Shown: in pieces, positions 7,090 through 16,335 of the stretch
Numbering within the stretch: the first letter of the stretch is position 1
Layout of the letters: each line of letters begins with the position of its first letter
Source of the DNA: Verrucomicrobiota bacterium
GTDB lineage: Bacteria > Verrucomicrobiota > Verrucomicrobiia > Limisphaerales > UBA11320
Length of the DNA stretch: 64,000 bases
Assembly: GCA_016199985.1 (NCBI GenBank)
Contig: JACQFQ010000032.1
Coordinates: 62,001-126,000, forward strand
Direction: 5' to 3'
Program-made: the position numbers and the translations under genes
The notes under the pieces: generated by a model
What the model saw: only the letters and a program-made list of their open reading frames with translations
Told to the model about the DNA's origin: nothing
Database searches by the model: none

Positions 7090-9816
7090 ATGATCACCAG
7101 CGCGCAGATCCGTCAATCGTTCCTCGATTTTTTTAGGTCGAAGTCCCACACCATCGTTCCGTCGTCGAGCCTCATGCCGGACTCCCCGAACCTACTGTTC
7201 ACCAACGCGGGCATGAATCAGTTCGTCCCCATCTTCCTCGGACAAAAGCGCGCCGATGTATCCAAATGGGGCGGCGCGATTCCGGGCGCCGACACCCGCG
7301 CCGCCGACACTCAAAAATGCATTCGCGCGGGAGGCAAGCACAACGATCTCGATGACGTCGGCCTCGACACCTACCACCACACGTTCTTCGAGATGCTCGG
7401 GAACTGGTCCTTTGGCGATTACTTCAAGAAGGAGGCCATCGATTGGGCCTGGGAGCTGGTGACAGACGTCTGGCGATTCCCGAAGGAGCGTCTCTACGCG
7501 ACCGTGTATCGTCCGGATCCCTCCAAGAGCGATCCGAGCGTTCTCGACCAGGAAGCCTGGGATTTGTGGGCCGAGAAATTCCGCGCGGCCGGGCTCGATC
7601 CCGCGGTCCATATCGTCTACGGAAACAAGAAGGACAACTTCTGGATGATGGGCGACACCGGGCCCTGCGGACCCTGTTCCGAACTGCACGTGGATCTCAC
7701 GCCCGCCGGCGACACCCGGGGGGCGCTGGTGAACCAGGGCAGCCCGAAGTGCATCGAGATATGGAATCTCGTGTTCATCCAGTTCAACGCGAACCCCGAC
7801 GGTTCCTTCAGCCCGCTCCCCGCCCAGCATGTCGACACGGGCATGGGTTTCGAGCGCGTCGCCTCGATCATCCAGGGAACCAAGGAATTCAAGGACTTCG
7901 CCAACGCGCGCGTCTCCAATTACGAAACCGACATCTTCCGACCCATCTTCGACGAGATCGAGCGACTGAGCGGATTGAAGTACGGATCCTCGTTGCCGAA
8001 GCCGGGGTCGACCGGCGACACCGAAACCGAGCGGGTGGATGTGGCGTTCCGCGTGATTGCCGATCACATCCGCACCCTCAGCTTCTCCATCGCCGACGGC
8101 ATCCAACCGGGGAACAACGACCGCAACTACGTCCTGCGCCGCATCCTGCGCCGAGCGGTTCGCTACGGCCGCGCCCTGGGATTCAAGGAGCCCTTTTTCT
8201 ACAAGCTGGTCGACGTCCTCGCCCGCTGCATGGGCGACGTGTTTCCGGAGATCCGCGCGCGCAAGAGCCATATCCAGGATGTGTTGCGCCTGGAGGAGGA
8301 GGCGTTCAACCGCACCTTGGACCGGGGCATCGATTTGTTTCAGGCCGAAGCGTCGAAGCTGAGCGCTGGAGGCGCGCTGGATGGCGCCTTTGCTTTTCGT
8401 CTGTACGACGAGCAGGGCTTCCCGCAGGACCTCACGGAGCTTCTGGCCCGCGAGAAAGGATTGAAGGTCGACGTCGACGGCTTCAAGAAGCTGATGGAGG
8501 AGCAACGGGCCCGCGCGCGCGCCGCGCAGAAGCGCGAGGTGATCGCGCTCTCGCAGATCGAGACGCAAACTCCGACCGCGTTCGTGGGATACGAGAAAAC
8601 GAGCGCGTCCGTCCGCGTGCTGGAAACGGCGACGCTGAAGGACAAGACGGCGGTGGTGCTGGATTCCTCCTGCTTTTACGCGGAGATGGGCGGCCAGGTG
8701 GGCGACACCGGCGAGATCCAGGCGGGGGGACGTTTATGGCGGGTCGTGAACACGCAGAAGTCGGGGAACACGTGGCTGCATCTGGTCGAAGGCGATGAGG
8801 CGCCCGGCGCCGGCGAGGCTGTGGAGATTCGCCTGGACCGATCGCGTCGCGACGCGATTCAACGCCATCACACAGCGACACACCTTCTTCACTGGGCGAT
8901 TCATGAGGTCGTGAGCCCCGAGGCGTCGCAGAAAGGCTCCTTCGTGGGTCCCGACAAGCTCACCTTCGATTTCAACAGCCCCGCCCTGACGCCCCAGCAG
9001 GTGGCCGATGTGGAGCGCCTCGTGAATCAGAGGGTTCTCGAGAACGCGTCCGTGTCGTGGGTGGAGGTGACGCACGCGTCTGTTCGACAGCGGAAGGATG
9101 TGATGCAGTTTTTCGGCGACAAGTACGGCGAAACCGTGCGCGTCGTGCAGATCGGGGGCGAGCGCGGCGGGTTGAACGGTTACTCGATGGAGCTCTGCGG
9201 CGGAACGCACACCCGGGCCACGGGCGAGATCGGTCTTTTCCGGATCGTCGGAGAGAGCGCGATTCAGGCGGGCGTTCGCCGGATCGAGGCGATCGCCGGG
9301 ATGAGCGCATTCGGTCTCTCGTGCGAGAACACAGCGCTGATCCAGCAGCTGGCGGCGCGGCTGAACACGCCCGTCCATGAGCTGGAGCGCCGCGTTGAGA
9401 CCCTGCTGTCGCATCAGAAGGAGCTCGAGAAGCAGGTTCGCGCCGCCCAGCAGCGCGAGGCCGCGACTCAGGCGAAGCAGCTGCTGAGTCATGCGGGAAC
9501 GGTGAACGGGATTCCGACGCTGATCGCGAACGCGGGCGCCGCCGACGGCGACTCGTTGCAAGCGATGGTGGACGCGCTGCGAGGGGATTTCCCGGGCGTG
9601 ATTCTTCTCGGAGGAGTCAGCGGGGGCAACGTGGCGCTGGTGGCCGCGGTGGGCCCTCAATTCACGAGCCGGGTGCAAGCCGGGAAATTGATCCAGGCCA
9701 TCGCGCCGATCGTGGGTGGCAAAGGCGGCGGCCGCCCCGAAGGCGCGCGAGGCGGCGGAAAAGACCCATCCAAGCTCGACGAAGCGTTGATGAAGGCCCG
9801 AACGCTGGTGTCCTGA
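7090..9816 (+). CDS. alaS: Alanine--tRNA ligase
   Basis: AlaS charges tRNA-Ala with alanine and edits mischarged serine and glycine. The 908 residues match the bacterial enzyme. Residues 1-460 form the class II catalytic and tRNA-recognition regions (FTNAGMNQF, HHTFFEMLGNWSFGDYFK). The editing domain carries the zinc-type ligands HHTATHLLH and CGGTH. A C-terminal coiled coil and the DHHA1/C-Ala domain follow, ending GGKGGGRPEGARGGG. The ATG at 7090 is preferred over an in-frame TTG at 7078, because family members begin at MITSAQIR. It is monocistronic, with convergent neighbours. Confidence 0.98.
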   Translation: MITSAQIRQSFLDFFRSKSHTIVPSSSLMPDSPNLLFTNAGMNQFVPIFLGQKRADVSKWGGAIPGADTRAADTQKCIRAGGKHNDLDDVGLDTYHHTFFEMLGNWSFGDYFKKEAIDWAWELVTDVWRFPKERLYATVYRPDPSKSDPSVLDQEAWDLWAEKFRAAGLDPAVHIVYGNKKDNFWMMGDTGPCGPCSELHVDLTPAGDTRGALVNQGSPKCIEIWNLVFIQFNANPDGSFSPLPAQHVDTGMGFERVASIIQGTKEFKDFANARVSNYETDIFRPIFDEIERLSGLKYGSSLPKPGSTGDTETERVDVAFRVIADHIRTLSFSIADGIQPGNNDRNYVLRRILRRAVRYGRALGFKEPFFYKLVDVLARCMGDVFPEIRARKSHIQDVLRLEEEAFNRTLDRGIDLFQAEASKLSAGGALDGAFAFRLYDEQGFPQDLTELLAREKGLKVDVDGFKKLMEEQRARARAAQKREVIALSQIETQTPTAFVGYEKTSASVRVLETATLKDKTAVVLDSSCFYAEMGGQVGDTGEIQAGGRLWRVVNTQKSGNTWLHLVEGDEAPGAGEAVEIRLDRSRRDAIQRHHTATHLLHWAIHEVVSPEASQKGSFVGPDKLTFDFNSPALTPQQVADVERLVNQRVLENASVSWVEVTHASVRQRKDVMQFFGDKYGETVRVVQIGGERGGLNGYSMELCGGTHTRATGEIGLFRIVGESAIQAGVRRIEAIAGMSAFGLSCENTALIQQLAARLNTPVHELERRVETLLSHQKELEKQVRAAQQREAATQAKQLLSHAGTVNGIPTLIANAGAADGDSLQAMVDALRGDFPGVILLGGVSGGNVALVAAVGPQFTSRVQAGKLIQAIAPIVGGKGGGRPEGARGGGKDPSKLDEALMKARTLVS

Positions 9817-10039
9817 CGGGCGAGCCTGTCCGTTGAAGACCACGGCGGAAGTTGCGAAGCTTGCGAAGGTGAACGGGCGCGCTGACCGTTCGCCGCGACG
9901 AAGACAGTCCCAGTCGTTGTTGAGGAATGAACGCGCTCAAGATGGATATCCAGGGAGCATCCCCTGCGGCACGGTCGACAGGCCCTATTTCGCGGAGGGA
10001 ATCGAGCAACGCCGTTGCTGTCCTTGCGTCTTCAGGGGC
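9817..10039. other. Convergent intergenic region with one hairpin
   Basis: The gap lies between the alaS stop and the SAM-hydrolase stop. A 9-bp stem with one wobble (9868-9876 and 9886-9894, 9-nt loop) could end alaS transcription. It has no T-tract. No gene is seen. Confidence 0.3.
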
Positions 10040-10837
10040 CTACCAGCGAACGGAGATCTCGCTGCCCACTTTCAGCTTCAGCCGTTTCGCGGCGTCGCCG
10101 CTGTTTACGGCAATCTCGAGGAAGCCGCTGGAGCCGGGCACGCAGACCGCCTTGCCGGGGGCGACGGACTGATAGAACTCGTGCACCTTGGTCACTCGCT
10201 TCTCCCCGACCCAGACATCGGCGGGACGCTCCGGGTCGAGGAAGCCTTCGTTGGGAATGTTGGTGATGGCGTTTCCGTATCGATCCACGTACACCACCGC
10301 GCCCTGGACCTGATGGCTCCGCGAGCGTGGCGTCGGGATGTCCAGCTGCGCCCAGCAGTCGACTTTCGGGCCGGCGTCCGACACCGGCGCTCCGGCCGCG
10401 AGATGGGCGGCCGCAGGCGCGAAGACATCGCGTCCGTGGAAAGTCTTGCTCACTTTGTTGAGCCGCCACTTCGGATTCTCCAGGCATCGGACCTCGATGG
10501 GGCTCTCTTGGGAGAGCACGCGCGAGAGGACGCCGTTGTCGGGGCCGATGAAGAGGCAGGAGGCGGTCCGAGCGACAAGGGCGCGTCGCGCGCTGCCCAC
10601 GCCGGGATCAACGATGGCGATGTGAATCGCGCCTTTGGGAAAGAAGCGGAATCCCGCCGCGAGGGAGAAGGCCCCTGCGCGCACATCGCCGGGCGCGATT
10701 CCATGATTGAGATCCACAACCCGGACCTTCGGGGCGATCCGGGCGATCACTCCCTTCATAGTCCCCACGAACCAGTCCTCGAGACCAAAATCCGTGGTCA
10801 GCGTGATCCAGCCCGCTGTTGTTTCTGAACGCGGCAC
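10040..10837 (-). CDS. S-adenosyl-L-methionine hydroxide adenosyltransferase family protein (DUF62)
   Basis: Members of this family split SAM into adenosine and methionine using a water-derived hydroxide; relatives include fluorinases and chlorinases. Visible are LTTDFGL at the N-terminus, DLNHGI, VDPGVGS, GPDNGVLS and FHGRDVFAP, followed by the smaller C-terminal beta-barrel with YGNAITN. The halide-pocket loop of fluorinases is not evident. An ATG at 10912 would give 290 residues. It lies only 14 bp from the divergent recQ ATG and adds 25 unconserved residues, so the GTG at 10837 (265 residues) is chosen here. The physiological role of the hydrolase class is unsettled. Confidence 0.9.
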   Translation of the reverse strand: MPRSETTAGWITLTTDFGLEDWFVGTMKGVIARIAPKVRVVDLNHGIAPGDVRAGAFSLAAGFRFFPKGAIHIAIVDPGVGSARRALVARTASCLFIGPDNGVLSRVLSQESPIEVRCLENPKWRLNKVSKTFHGRDVFAPAAAHLAAGAPVSDAGPKVDCWAQLDIPTPRSRSHQVQGAVVYVDRYGNAITNIPNEGFLDPERPADVWVGEKRVTKVHEFYQSVAPGKAVCVPGSSGFLEIAVNSGDAAKRLKLKVGSEISVRW

Positions 10838-10926
10838 GGAAGAAAGATGGATCAGGTTCTTGGAAAAGCAATGGATAGAATCCGCTTGATTTGATTTGGT
10901 GGGCGACGGCATATATCGCCCGCATC

Positions 10927-12792
10927 ATGAGTGAGGTTTTTACCCGGGCGGTGGAGGCGTTGAGGAAGTATTTTGGCTTCGCGAGTTTCCGCCCCCTTCA
11001 GGAGGAGATCATCCGCGATACTCTGGCGGGCGTGGATGTGCTGGCGCTGCTTCCCACGGGAGGCGGCAAGTCGCTTTGTTTCCAGCTCCCGGCGCTGCTG
11101 TCGGACGGGCTCACGGTGGTCGTGTCGCCGCTGATCGCCCTGATGAAGGATCAGGTCGACGCCCTGATCAGCGCCGGCGTTCCGGCCACATTTCTCAATT
11201 CCTCGCTCGCGGCGGAGGAGTCGCGACGTCGCCTCGCGGGACTCCGCCAGGGCGAGTACAAGCTTCTCTACGTCGCGCCGGAGCGTCTCGCCCTGCCAGG
11301 CTTTCTGGACGATCTCCGAGGCTGGCGACTGCGGCGTTTCGCCATCGACGAGGCGCACTGCATCAGCGAATGGGGACACGACTTCCGACCGGATTACCGT
11401 CAGCTGGCCCAGCTGCGCGCGCTGTTTCCAAAAATCCCGATCATCGCGCTGACCGCCACCGCCACCGAACAGGTGCGCAAGGACATCGTTCAACAATTGC
11501 GCCTCGCCTCAGCCCGCGAATACGTGGCGAGCTTCAACCGCCCCAATCTCACCTACCGCGTGTTGCCCAAACAGTCGGGCGGGGAGCAATTGCTCGCCTT
11601 CGTGCTACGTCGCGCCCGGGAGGCGGGGATCGTGTATTGCCAGAGCCGGCGGGGCGCGGAGAGCCTCGCGGCCCGCCTTCGCGAAGCGGGCATCGCGGCG
11701 GCGCCCTATCACGCGGGGCTTGAGCCGCAGGAGCGAACGCGCAATCAGGAGCGATTCCTCCGCGACGAGGTGAAGGTGATCTGCGCGACCATCGCGTTCG
11801 GCATGGGCATCAACAAGCCCAATGTCCGCTTTGTCGTGCACTACGATCTGCCGAAGAACATCGAAGGCTATTATCAGGAGACGGGAAGGGCGGGGCGCGA
11901 CGGGTTGCCAGGGGAATGCCTGCTGTTCTTCAGCGGCGGCGACGTGGTGAAATGCGAGCGCTTCATCGCGCAAAAGACCGATCCCAAGGACCAGGAGCTG
12001 GCGCGTCATCAGCTGCGCCTGATGGCCGACTACGCCGAGAGCTCCGACTGTCGCCGTCGGACCCTGCTGGCCTACTTCGGCGAGAAGTTTCCCGAGCCTT
12101 CGTGCGGGAACTGCGACAATTGCCTGACGCCGACGGAGTCGTGGGACGCCACGGTTCCCGCCCAAAAGCTTCTCTCCTGCGTGTACCGGATCCGGGAGCG
12201 CAGCGGGTTTCCGACCGGCCTCTCGCATGTCATCGAGGTGCTCACCGGGGCGAACACCGTGAAGGTGCGCGATTACGGGCACGCCGCGCTCTCGACCTAC
12301 GGGATCGGCCGCGACTGGGATCGGGCCCAGTGGGCGACGCTTGGCCGCGAGCTGATACGGCTGGGCTTGCTTTTCCAGGACCCGGCGCGATCGCACGTCG
12401 TCGAGCTTACGGCCGCGGGCCGCGACGCGCTCAAGAGCCGCGCGCCGATTCTGGTGTCCCGAAGGCCGCGGCGCCCCGACGCTCCCGGCGCCGCCCTCGT
12501 CGATCCGGTCGCCGCGAAGTTCTCCCGCCCCACCGGCGCGATCGCCTGCGATGAAACCCTGTTTGAATCGCTGCGGTCGTTGCGCAAGCGGCTCGCCGAC
12601 GAGCGCGATGTGCCGGCCTACATCATCTTCTCCGATGTCGCGCTGCGACAAATCGCGCGGGTCTATCCGCTCTCCGACGCCGAGCTGCTCCGCATCAATG
12701 GCGTGGGAGAGAAAAAGTTGCGCGAGTTCGGCCCGGCATTGCTGGGCGCCGTGGCCGATCACCTGCGGGAGAATCCGCGTCAATCGTTTTAG
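10927..12792 (+). CDS. recQ: ATP-dependent DNA helicase RecQ
   Basis: RecQ is a 3'-5' superfamily 2 helicase acting in recombination and replication-fork repair. The 621 residues contain, in order, the Q/aromatic start region (FGFASFRPLQEEII), Walker A (LPTGGGKS), DEAH (DEAHCISEWGHDFR), motif VI (QETGRAGRDG), a zinc-binding site (four Cys ending CGNCDNC), the winged-helix domain and a C-terminal HRDC domain (residues about 540-620). The ATG at 10927 is preferred over the upstream TTG. A TATATC box lies shortly before it, which implies a very short leader. Its stop overlaps the metG stop (TTAG shared by the two strands). Confidence 0.97.
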   Translation: MSEVFTRAVEALRKYFGFASFRPLQEEIIRDTLAGVDVLALLPTGGGKSLCFQLPALLSDGLTVVVSPLIALMKDQVDALISAGVPATFLNSSLAAEESRRRLAGLRQGEYKLLYVAPERLALPGFLDDLRGWRLRRFAIDEAHCISEWGHDFRPDYRQLAQLRALFPKIPIIALTATATEQVRKDIVQQLRLASAREYVASFNRPNLTYRVLPKQSGGEQLLAFVLRRAREAGIVYCQSRRGAESLAARLREAGIAAAPYHAGLEPQERTRNQERFLRDEVKVICATIAFGMGINKPNVRFVVHYDLPKNIEGYYQETGRAGRDGLPGECLLFFSGGDVVKCERFIAQKTDPKDQELARHQLRLMADYAESSDCRRRTLLAYFGEKFPEPSCGNCDNCLTPTESWDATVPAQKLLSCVYRIRERSGFPTGLSHVIEVLTGANTVKVRDYGHAALSTYGIGRDWDRAQWATLGRELIRLGLLFQDPARSHVVELTAAGRDALKSRAPILVSRRPRRPDAPGAALVDPVAAKFSRPTGAIACDETLFESLRSLRKRLADERDVPAYIIFSDVALRQIARVYPLSDAELLRINGVGEKKLREFGPALLGAVADHLRENPRQSF

Positions 12793-14366
12793 CTCTTGCT
12801 CCGCGGAACGAGGTCGTGGCGGGGGAAGAGGGCCGCGGGTTCGCCGGTCGCCCGGCCCGGGACTAATCGGCCCCATGCCGCGTCCGCAAAACGATCCGGC
12901 GCGCCGGGGATCCCCAACTGCCCATAGATCTTTTGCGCGGTCTGCGGAATCACGGGCCACACGAGGATGGCCAGGATGCGGCAAGCCTCGAGAAGGTTGT
13001 AGAGCACCTGGTCCAGCCGCTCCGCTTGCGCGGGGTCCTTCGCCAGCGTGAACGGGGCGGTCTGCTGGACGTACAGATTCGCGCGGCTGACGAGGCTCCA
13101 CGCGTCGATGAGCGCGCCCTGGAGCCGATAGGCTTCGTAATCCTCCCGAACGGCCGCGATCGCCCGCGCGGCGTCGGCCGCCAGTTCGTCGTGGGGAGGC
13201 GGGACGATCCCCTTGCGATACTTGTTGAGCATTCCGAGCGATCGATTGACGAGGTTGCCCAGGCCGTTCGCCAGCTCGGCGTTGTAGCGCGCCTCGAAGC
13301 CGGCGTCGGTCCAGTTGCCGTCGGGGCCCAGATCGAGCTCGCGGACGACGTAGTAGCGGAACGCGTCGACGCCCCAGTCCTGGATCACCTGCACAGGGTC
13401 CACGATGACGCCGGTGCTCTTGCTCATCTTCTGCCCGTCCTTCATCCACCATCCATGAACGACCAGCTTGCGAGGCAGCGGCAGACCGGCCGCTTTCAGC
13501 ATGATCGGCCAGTAGACCGCGTGAAACTTGAGGATGTCCTTGCCCACCACATGGGCGTCCGCGGGCCACAGCTCCACCGCCTCGTTCCCCGACGCGCCCG
13601 CCGCTTTTCGCGCCCATGGGGGCAGCGCGGGATCGCCGTGGGCGGCTGGGATGGTGATGTAATTCGTCAACGCGTCGAACCAGACGTAGGTGACATAACC
13701 TGGATCGAAGGGCAGGGGAATGCCCCAGGTCAGTCGGGCCGAGGGACGGCTGATGCACAGGTCTTCCAGCGTGTTGTTCTTCAGGAATCCGAGGACCTCG
13801 TTGCGCCGATAGTCGGGATAGATGAAGTCGGGGTTCGCCTCGATGTGGTCGATGAGCCACTGCTGATGATCCTTGAGGCGGAAGTAGTAATTCTGCTCGG
13901 TGAGCTGCGCGACGTCGCCATATTCGGGATCGAAGGAGCCGTCTGGCCGGCGGTCTTTGTCGGTGAGGAAGGTTTCAGCGCGGGTGGAGTAGAATCCGAC
14001 GTATTCGGCTGTGTAGAAATGCCCGCGCGCATGCAACTCGGACAACAGCGCGCTGACGACGCCCTTGTGGCGCGGTTCCGTGGTGCGGATGAAGTCGTTG
14101 TTCGTCAGGTCGAGCTTCGACGCGAAACGCTTCCAGTCCTCCGCGAGCGCGTCGGAATAGGCCTGGGCGGTCTTGCCTTCCTGCTGGGCCGCTTGCTGGA
14201 CTTTCTGTCCGTGCTCGTCGAGCCCGGTGAGGAAGAACGCGTCGTCGCCCATGCTCCGGCGCGCCCGGGCGATCACGTCCGTGATCACCTTCTCGTAAGC
14301 GTGGCCCAGATGCGGCTGGCCATTGACGTAATCGATGGCCGTTGTGACATAGAAGCGTTTCGACAT
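12789..14366 (-). CDS. metG: Methionine--tRNA ligase
   Basis: MetG charges initiator and elongator tRNA-Met. At 525 residues it is the short form without the C-terminal tRNA-binding/dimerisation domain of E. coli MetG. It has the class I HIGH-type motif (HLGH, residue 19), the KMSKS loop and the anticodon-binding helical domain. The connective region YVGFYSTRAETFL lacks the paired cysteines of zinc-containing MetG, so it is probably a zinc-less form. The start ATG at 14366 fits the family N-terminus (YVTTAIDYVNG). It is convergent with recQ, with overlapping stop codons. Confidence 0.97.
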   Translation of the reverse strand: MSKRFYVTTAIDYVNGQPHLGHAYEKVITDVIARARRSMGDDAFFLTGLDEHGQKVQQAAQQEGKTAQAYSDALAEDWKRFASKLDLTNNDFIRTTEPRHKGVVSALLSELHARGHFYTAEYVGFYSTRAETFLTDKDRRPDGSFDPEYGDVAQLTEQNYYFRLKDHQQWLIDHIEANPDFIYPDYRRNEVLGFLKNNTLEDLCISRPSARLTWGIPLPFDPGYVTYVWFDALTNYITIPAAHGDPALPPWARKAAGASGNEAVELWPADAHVVGKDILKFHAVYWPIMLKAAGLPLPRKLVVHGWWMKDGQKMSKSTGVIVDPVQVIQDWGVDAFRYYVVRELDLGPDGNWTDAGFEARYNAELANGLGNLVNRSLGMLNKYRKGIVPPPHDELAADAARAIAAVREDYEAYRLQGALIDAWSLVSRANLYVQQTAPFTLAKDPAQAERLDQVLYNLLEACRILAILVWPVIPQTAQKIYGQLGIPGAPDRFADAAWGRLVPGRATGEPAALFPRHDLVPRSKS

Positions 14367-14607
14367 GCGGACGGAGTCTGTCGGAAGCCCCTCGCCATTT
14401 CAAGGGGCGCGGCATTTCCCTCCACAAACCAGACCGCGAGACTCGCCCAGCCCCTATTGGGCGCAATCGCCACGCCTGGAATTAGGAGACGAGGAGATGC
14501 AGCCGCAACGGAGGCACGGGATGGCGCGGCGCGGAATCCGCCGCGAAATCGCCCGCGTTCACAAATTGTCTTGGGGCAGGAGAGGATGTGCGGCTATAGG
14601 TCGCGGC

Positions 14608-14871
14608 GTGAAACCGCTGCGTCTCCTGGCTCTGCTCGTCGCGCTGTGCGCGATCGTGGTCTGGCTGGCCGCCGGGGCGAATCGCGGATGGACAAAAACC
14701 ATCGTCGAGACGCGAACCCAGGACCCCGTCACCGGCATCGACGGGATCACTTACGAGAAGCGCTTTGTTCCGGGGCTCGACTTTCTGGGCGCTTCGATGA
14801 TAGGAGCTGCGCTGCTCGCGGGCGTTTCCCTTTTTCTGCCCGCTCCACCGAACAACAAGATCAATACATGA
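14608..14871 (+). CDS. Small two-helix membrane protein, coupled to YceI-like gene
   Basis: I do not recognise this 87-residue protein. It has two hydrophobic segments (about residues 3-21 and 60-78) separated by a polar stretch of about 38 residues, so it is likely an inner-membrane hairpin. The start is the GTG at 14608 (V-KPLRLLALL). The frame is open further upstream, but that part looks non-coding. The TGA overlaps the ATG of the following gene (ATGA, 14868-14871), so the two are probably translated together. A function linked to the exported YceI protein is only suggested by this coupling. Confidence 0.7.
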   Translation: MKPLRLLALLVALCAIVVWLAAGANRGWTKTIVETRTQDPVTGIDGITYEKRFVPGLDFLGASMIGAALLAGVSLFLPAPPNNKINT

Positions 14872-15482
14872 AGAAGACCCTTCTCCTCTCGCTTGGCCTC
14901 CTGGCTGTCGCCTCTGTCGCGTCCGCCGCCCCCCAGGTTTTCGACTTCAAGGATCCCAAGGGGGTCAACAACGCGGTGTTCAAGCTCGACGCGCCTCTCG
15001 AGGCGATCACGGGCAGCGCGAACGGCATCAGCGGCAGCATCAGCTTCGATCCCGAGAATCCCGGGGCGACCACGGGCAAGATCGTGATCGCGGCCGCGTC
15101 CCTGATCGTTCCCAACCCGATCATGAAGGACCACCTCCAGGGCGAGCAGTGGATGAACGTCGCCAAGCACAAGGAGATCACCTTCGAGGCCAAGTCTCTG
15201 TCGAACGTGAAGACCAGCGGCTACACCACGTCCGCCAGTGTGACCGGCACGCTGACCATCAAGGGCGTGGCGAAGGAAACCACCATCCCGGTTCGCTTCA
15301 CGTATCTGAAGGACAAGCTGGGCCAGCGGGTGCCCAATATGAAGGGCGACCTTCTGGTGCTGCGAGCCAACTTTCAGATCAAGCGAACGGATTTCGATAT
15401 CAACCCGAAGGCGCCACAGGACAAAGCCTCGGACACGATCGATCTCGCCCTCAGCATCGCTGGCGCGGCGCCGACGAAGTAA
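14868..15482 (+). CDS. YceI-family periplasmic protein
   Basis: This 204-residue exported protein has a clear signal peptide (MKKTLLLSLGLLAVASVASA, cleavage near residue 20). It also has the YceI pattern: a lipocalin-like beta-barrel with GSISFDPENP, MKDHLQGEQWMNVAKH and FEAKSL, then a repeated strand pattern ending DTIDLALSI. YceI proteins bind isoprenoid-type lipids and are associated with envelope stress or quinone precursors. The start ATG overlaps the stop of the membrane-protein gene by ATGA. No terminator is evident after it. Confidence 0.9.
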   Translation: MKKTLLLSLGLLAVASVASAAPQVFDFKDPKGVNNAVFKLDAPLEAITGSANGISGSISFDPENPGATTGKIVIAAASLIVPNPIMKDHLQGEQWMNVAKHKEITFEAKSLSNVKTSGYTTSASVTGTLTIKGVAKETTIPVRFTYLKDKLGQRVPNMKGDLLVLRANFQIKRTDFDINPKAPQDKASDTIDLALSIAGAAPTK

Positions 15483-15666
15483 GCCGCCGTTCGAGCGTAT
15501 AGCCGTGCTTCATCCTCTCGCGCTCCATTCGGCGCCGGTCTGCGGGAGAACGCAGGGACAGGGGTGATCACGCAAGGGCGCAAAGGCTCAGGGACGCGTC
15601 TGAGTCCCGTTCGACTTTCGGGCGGCATTGACTCCGGGATCGGGGTTTTCATACGGTTGGCCCTTC

Positions 15667-16335
15667 ATGATCATTGCGCCCTCATTGCTCGCTTCGGACT
15701 ACTGCCGCTTCGGCGCCGAGGCGGTTCGCGCCGACCGTTCGGGCGCGGAGTGGCTGCATCTCGACATCATGGACGGACACTTCGTCCCCAACATCTCCTT
15801 TGGCCCCGAGGTCGTCAGGCGAATCCGCCCGCTCACAAAGATGTTTTTCGACGTTCACCTGATGTGCTCGCAGCCCGAGGTGGTGCTCGAGCCTTTTCAG
15901 AAAGCAGGAGCTGATCTTCTCACCGTCCATGTGGAGCTGGGCGACGCCGTGGAGTCCCTCATCTGGAAGATCCGCTCCCTCGGGAAGCAGGTGGGACTTG
16001 CCGTGAATCCTCCAACCAACATCAACGCCGCGCTTCCATTCCTCGCGAAGATCGACCTGCTCCTGGTCATGACTGTGAACCCGGGCTTTGGCGGACAGCC
16101 TTTCATCGCGGAGATGCTGCCCAAGATCGAACAGGCCCGCCGATGGCGCGAGGAGCGCGGACTGAAATATCGCATCGAGGTGGATGGAGGCATCAACCAG
16201 GAAACGGCGAAGGAGTGCGCCAGAGCGGGCGCCGATACTTTTGTTTCGGGCACGGCGCTGTTCTCCCATCGGATGATGAAGTCCGCGGTGCGGAAAATGC
16301 GCGACGGGGCCGCGGCGGCGGCGCGTCAGGGATGA
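15667..16335 (+). CDS. rpe: Ribulose-phosphate 3-epimerase
   Basis: Rpe interconverts ribulose 5-phosphate and xylulose 5-phosphate in the pentose phosphate pathway. The 222 residues form a TIM barrel with IAPSLLASDY, the metal/catalytic LDIMDGHFVPN, FFDVHLM, MTVNPGFGGQ (phosphate loop) and EVDGGI (catalytic Asp), all intact. The ATG at 15667 is the family start. A TTGACT/ATACGG pair with 17-bp spacing (about 15630-15658) would give a very short leader. The stop overlaps the tgt start (ATGA at 16332-16335), so the two are translationally coupled. Confidence 0.96.
   Translation: MIIAPSLLASDYCRFGAEAVRADRSGAEWLHLDIMDGHFVPNISFGPEVVRRIRPLTKMFFDVHLMCSQPEVVLEPFQKAGADLLTVHVELGDAVESLIWKIRSLGKQVGLAVNPPTNINAALPFLAKIDLLLVMTVNPGFGGQPFIAEMLPKIEQARRWREERGLKYRIEVDGGINQETAKECARAGADTFVSGTALFSHRMMKSAVRKMRDGAAAAARQG

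Noticed and set aside
12933-14867. Long open extension upstream of the YceI gene in the same frame
   Set aside because: It runs antisense to metG and lacks conserved residues. The signal peptide at 14868 marks the true start.
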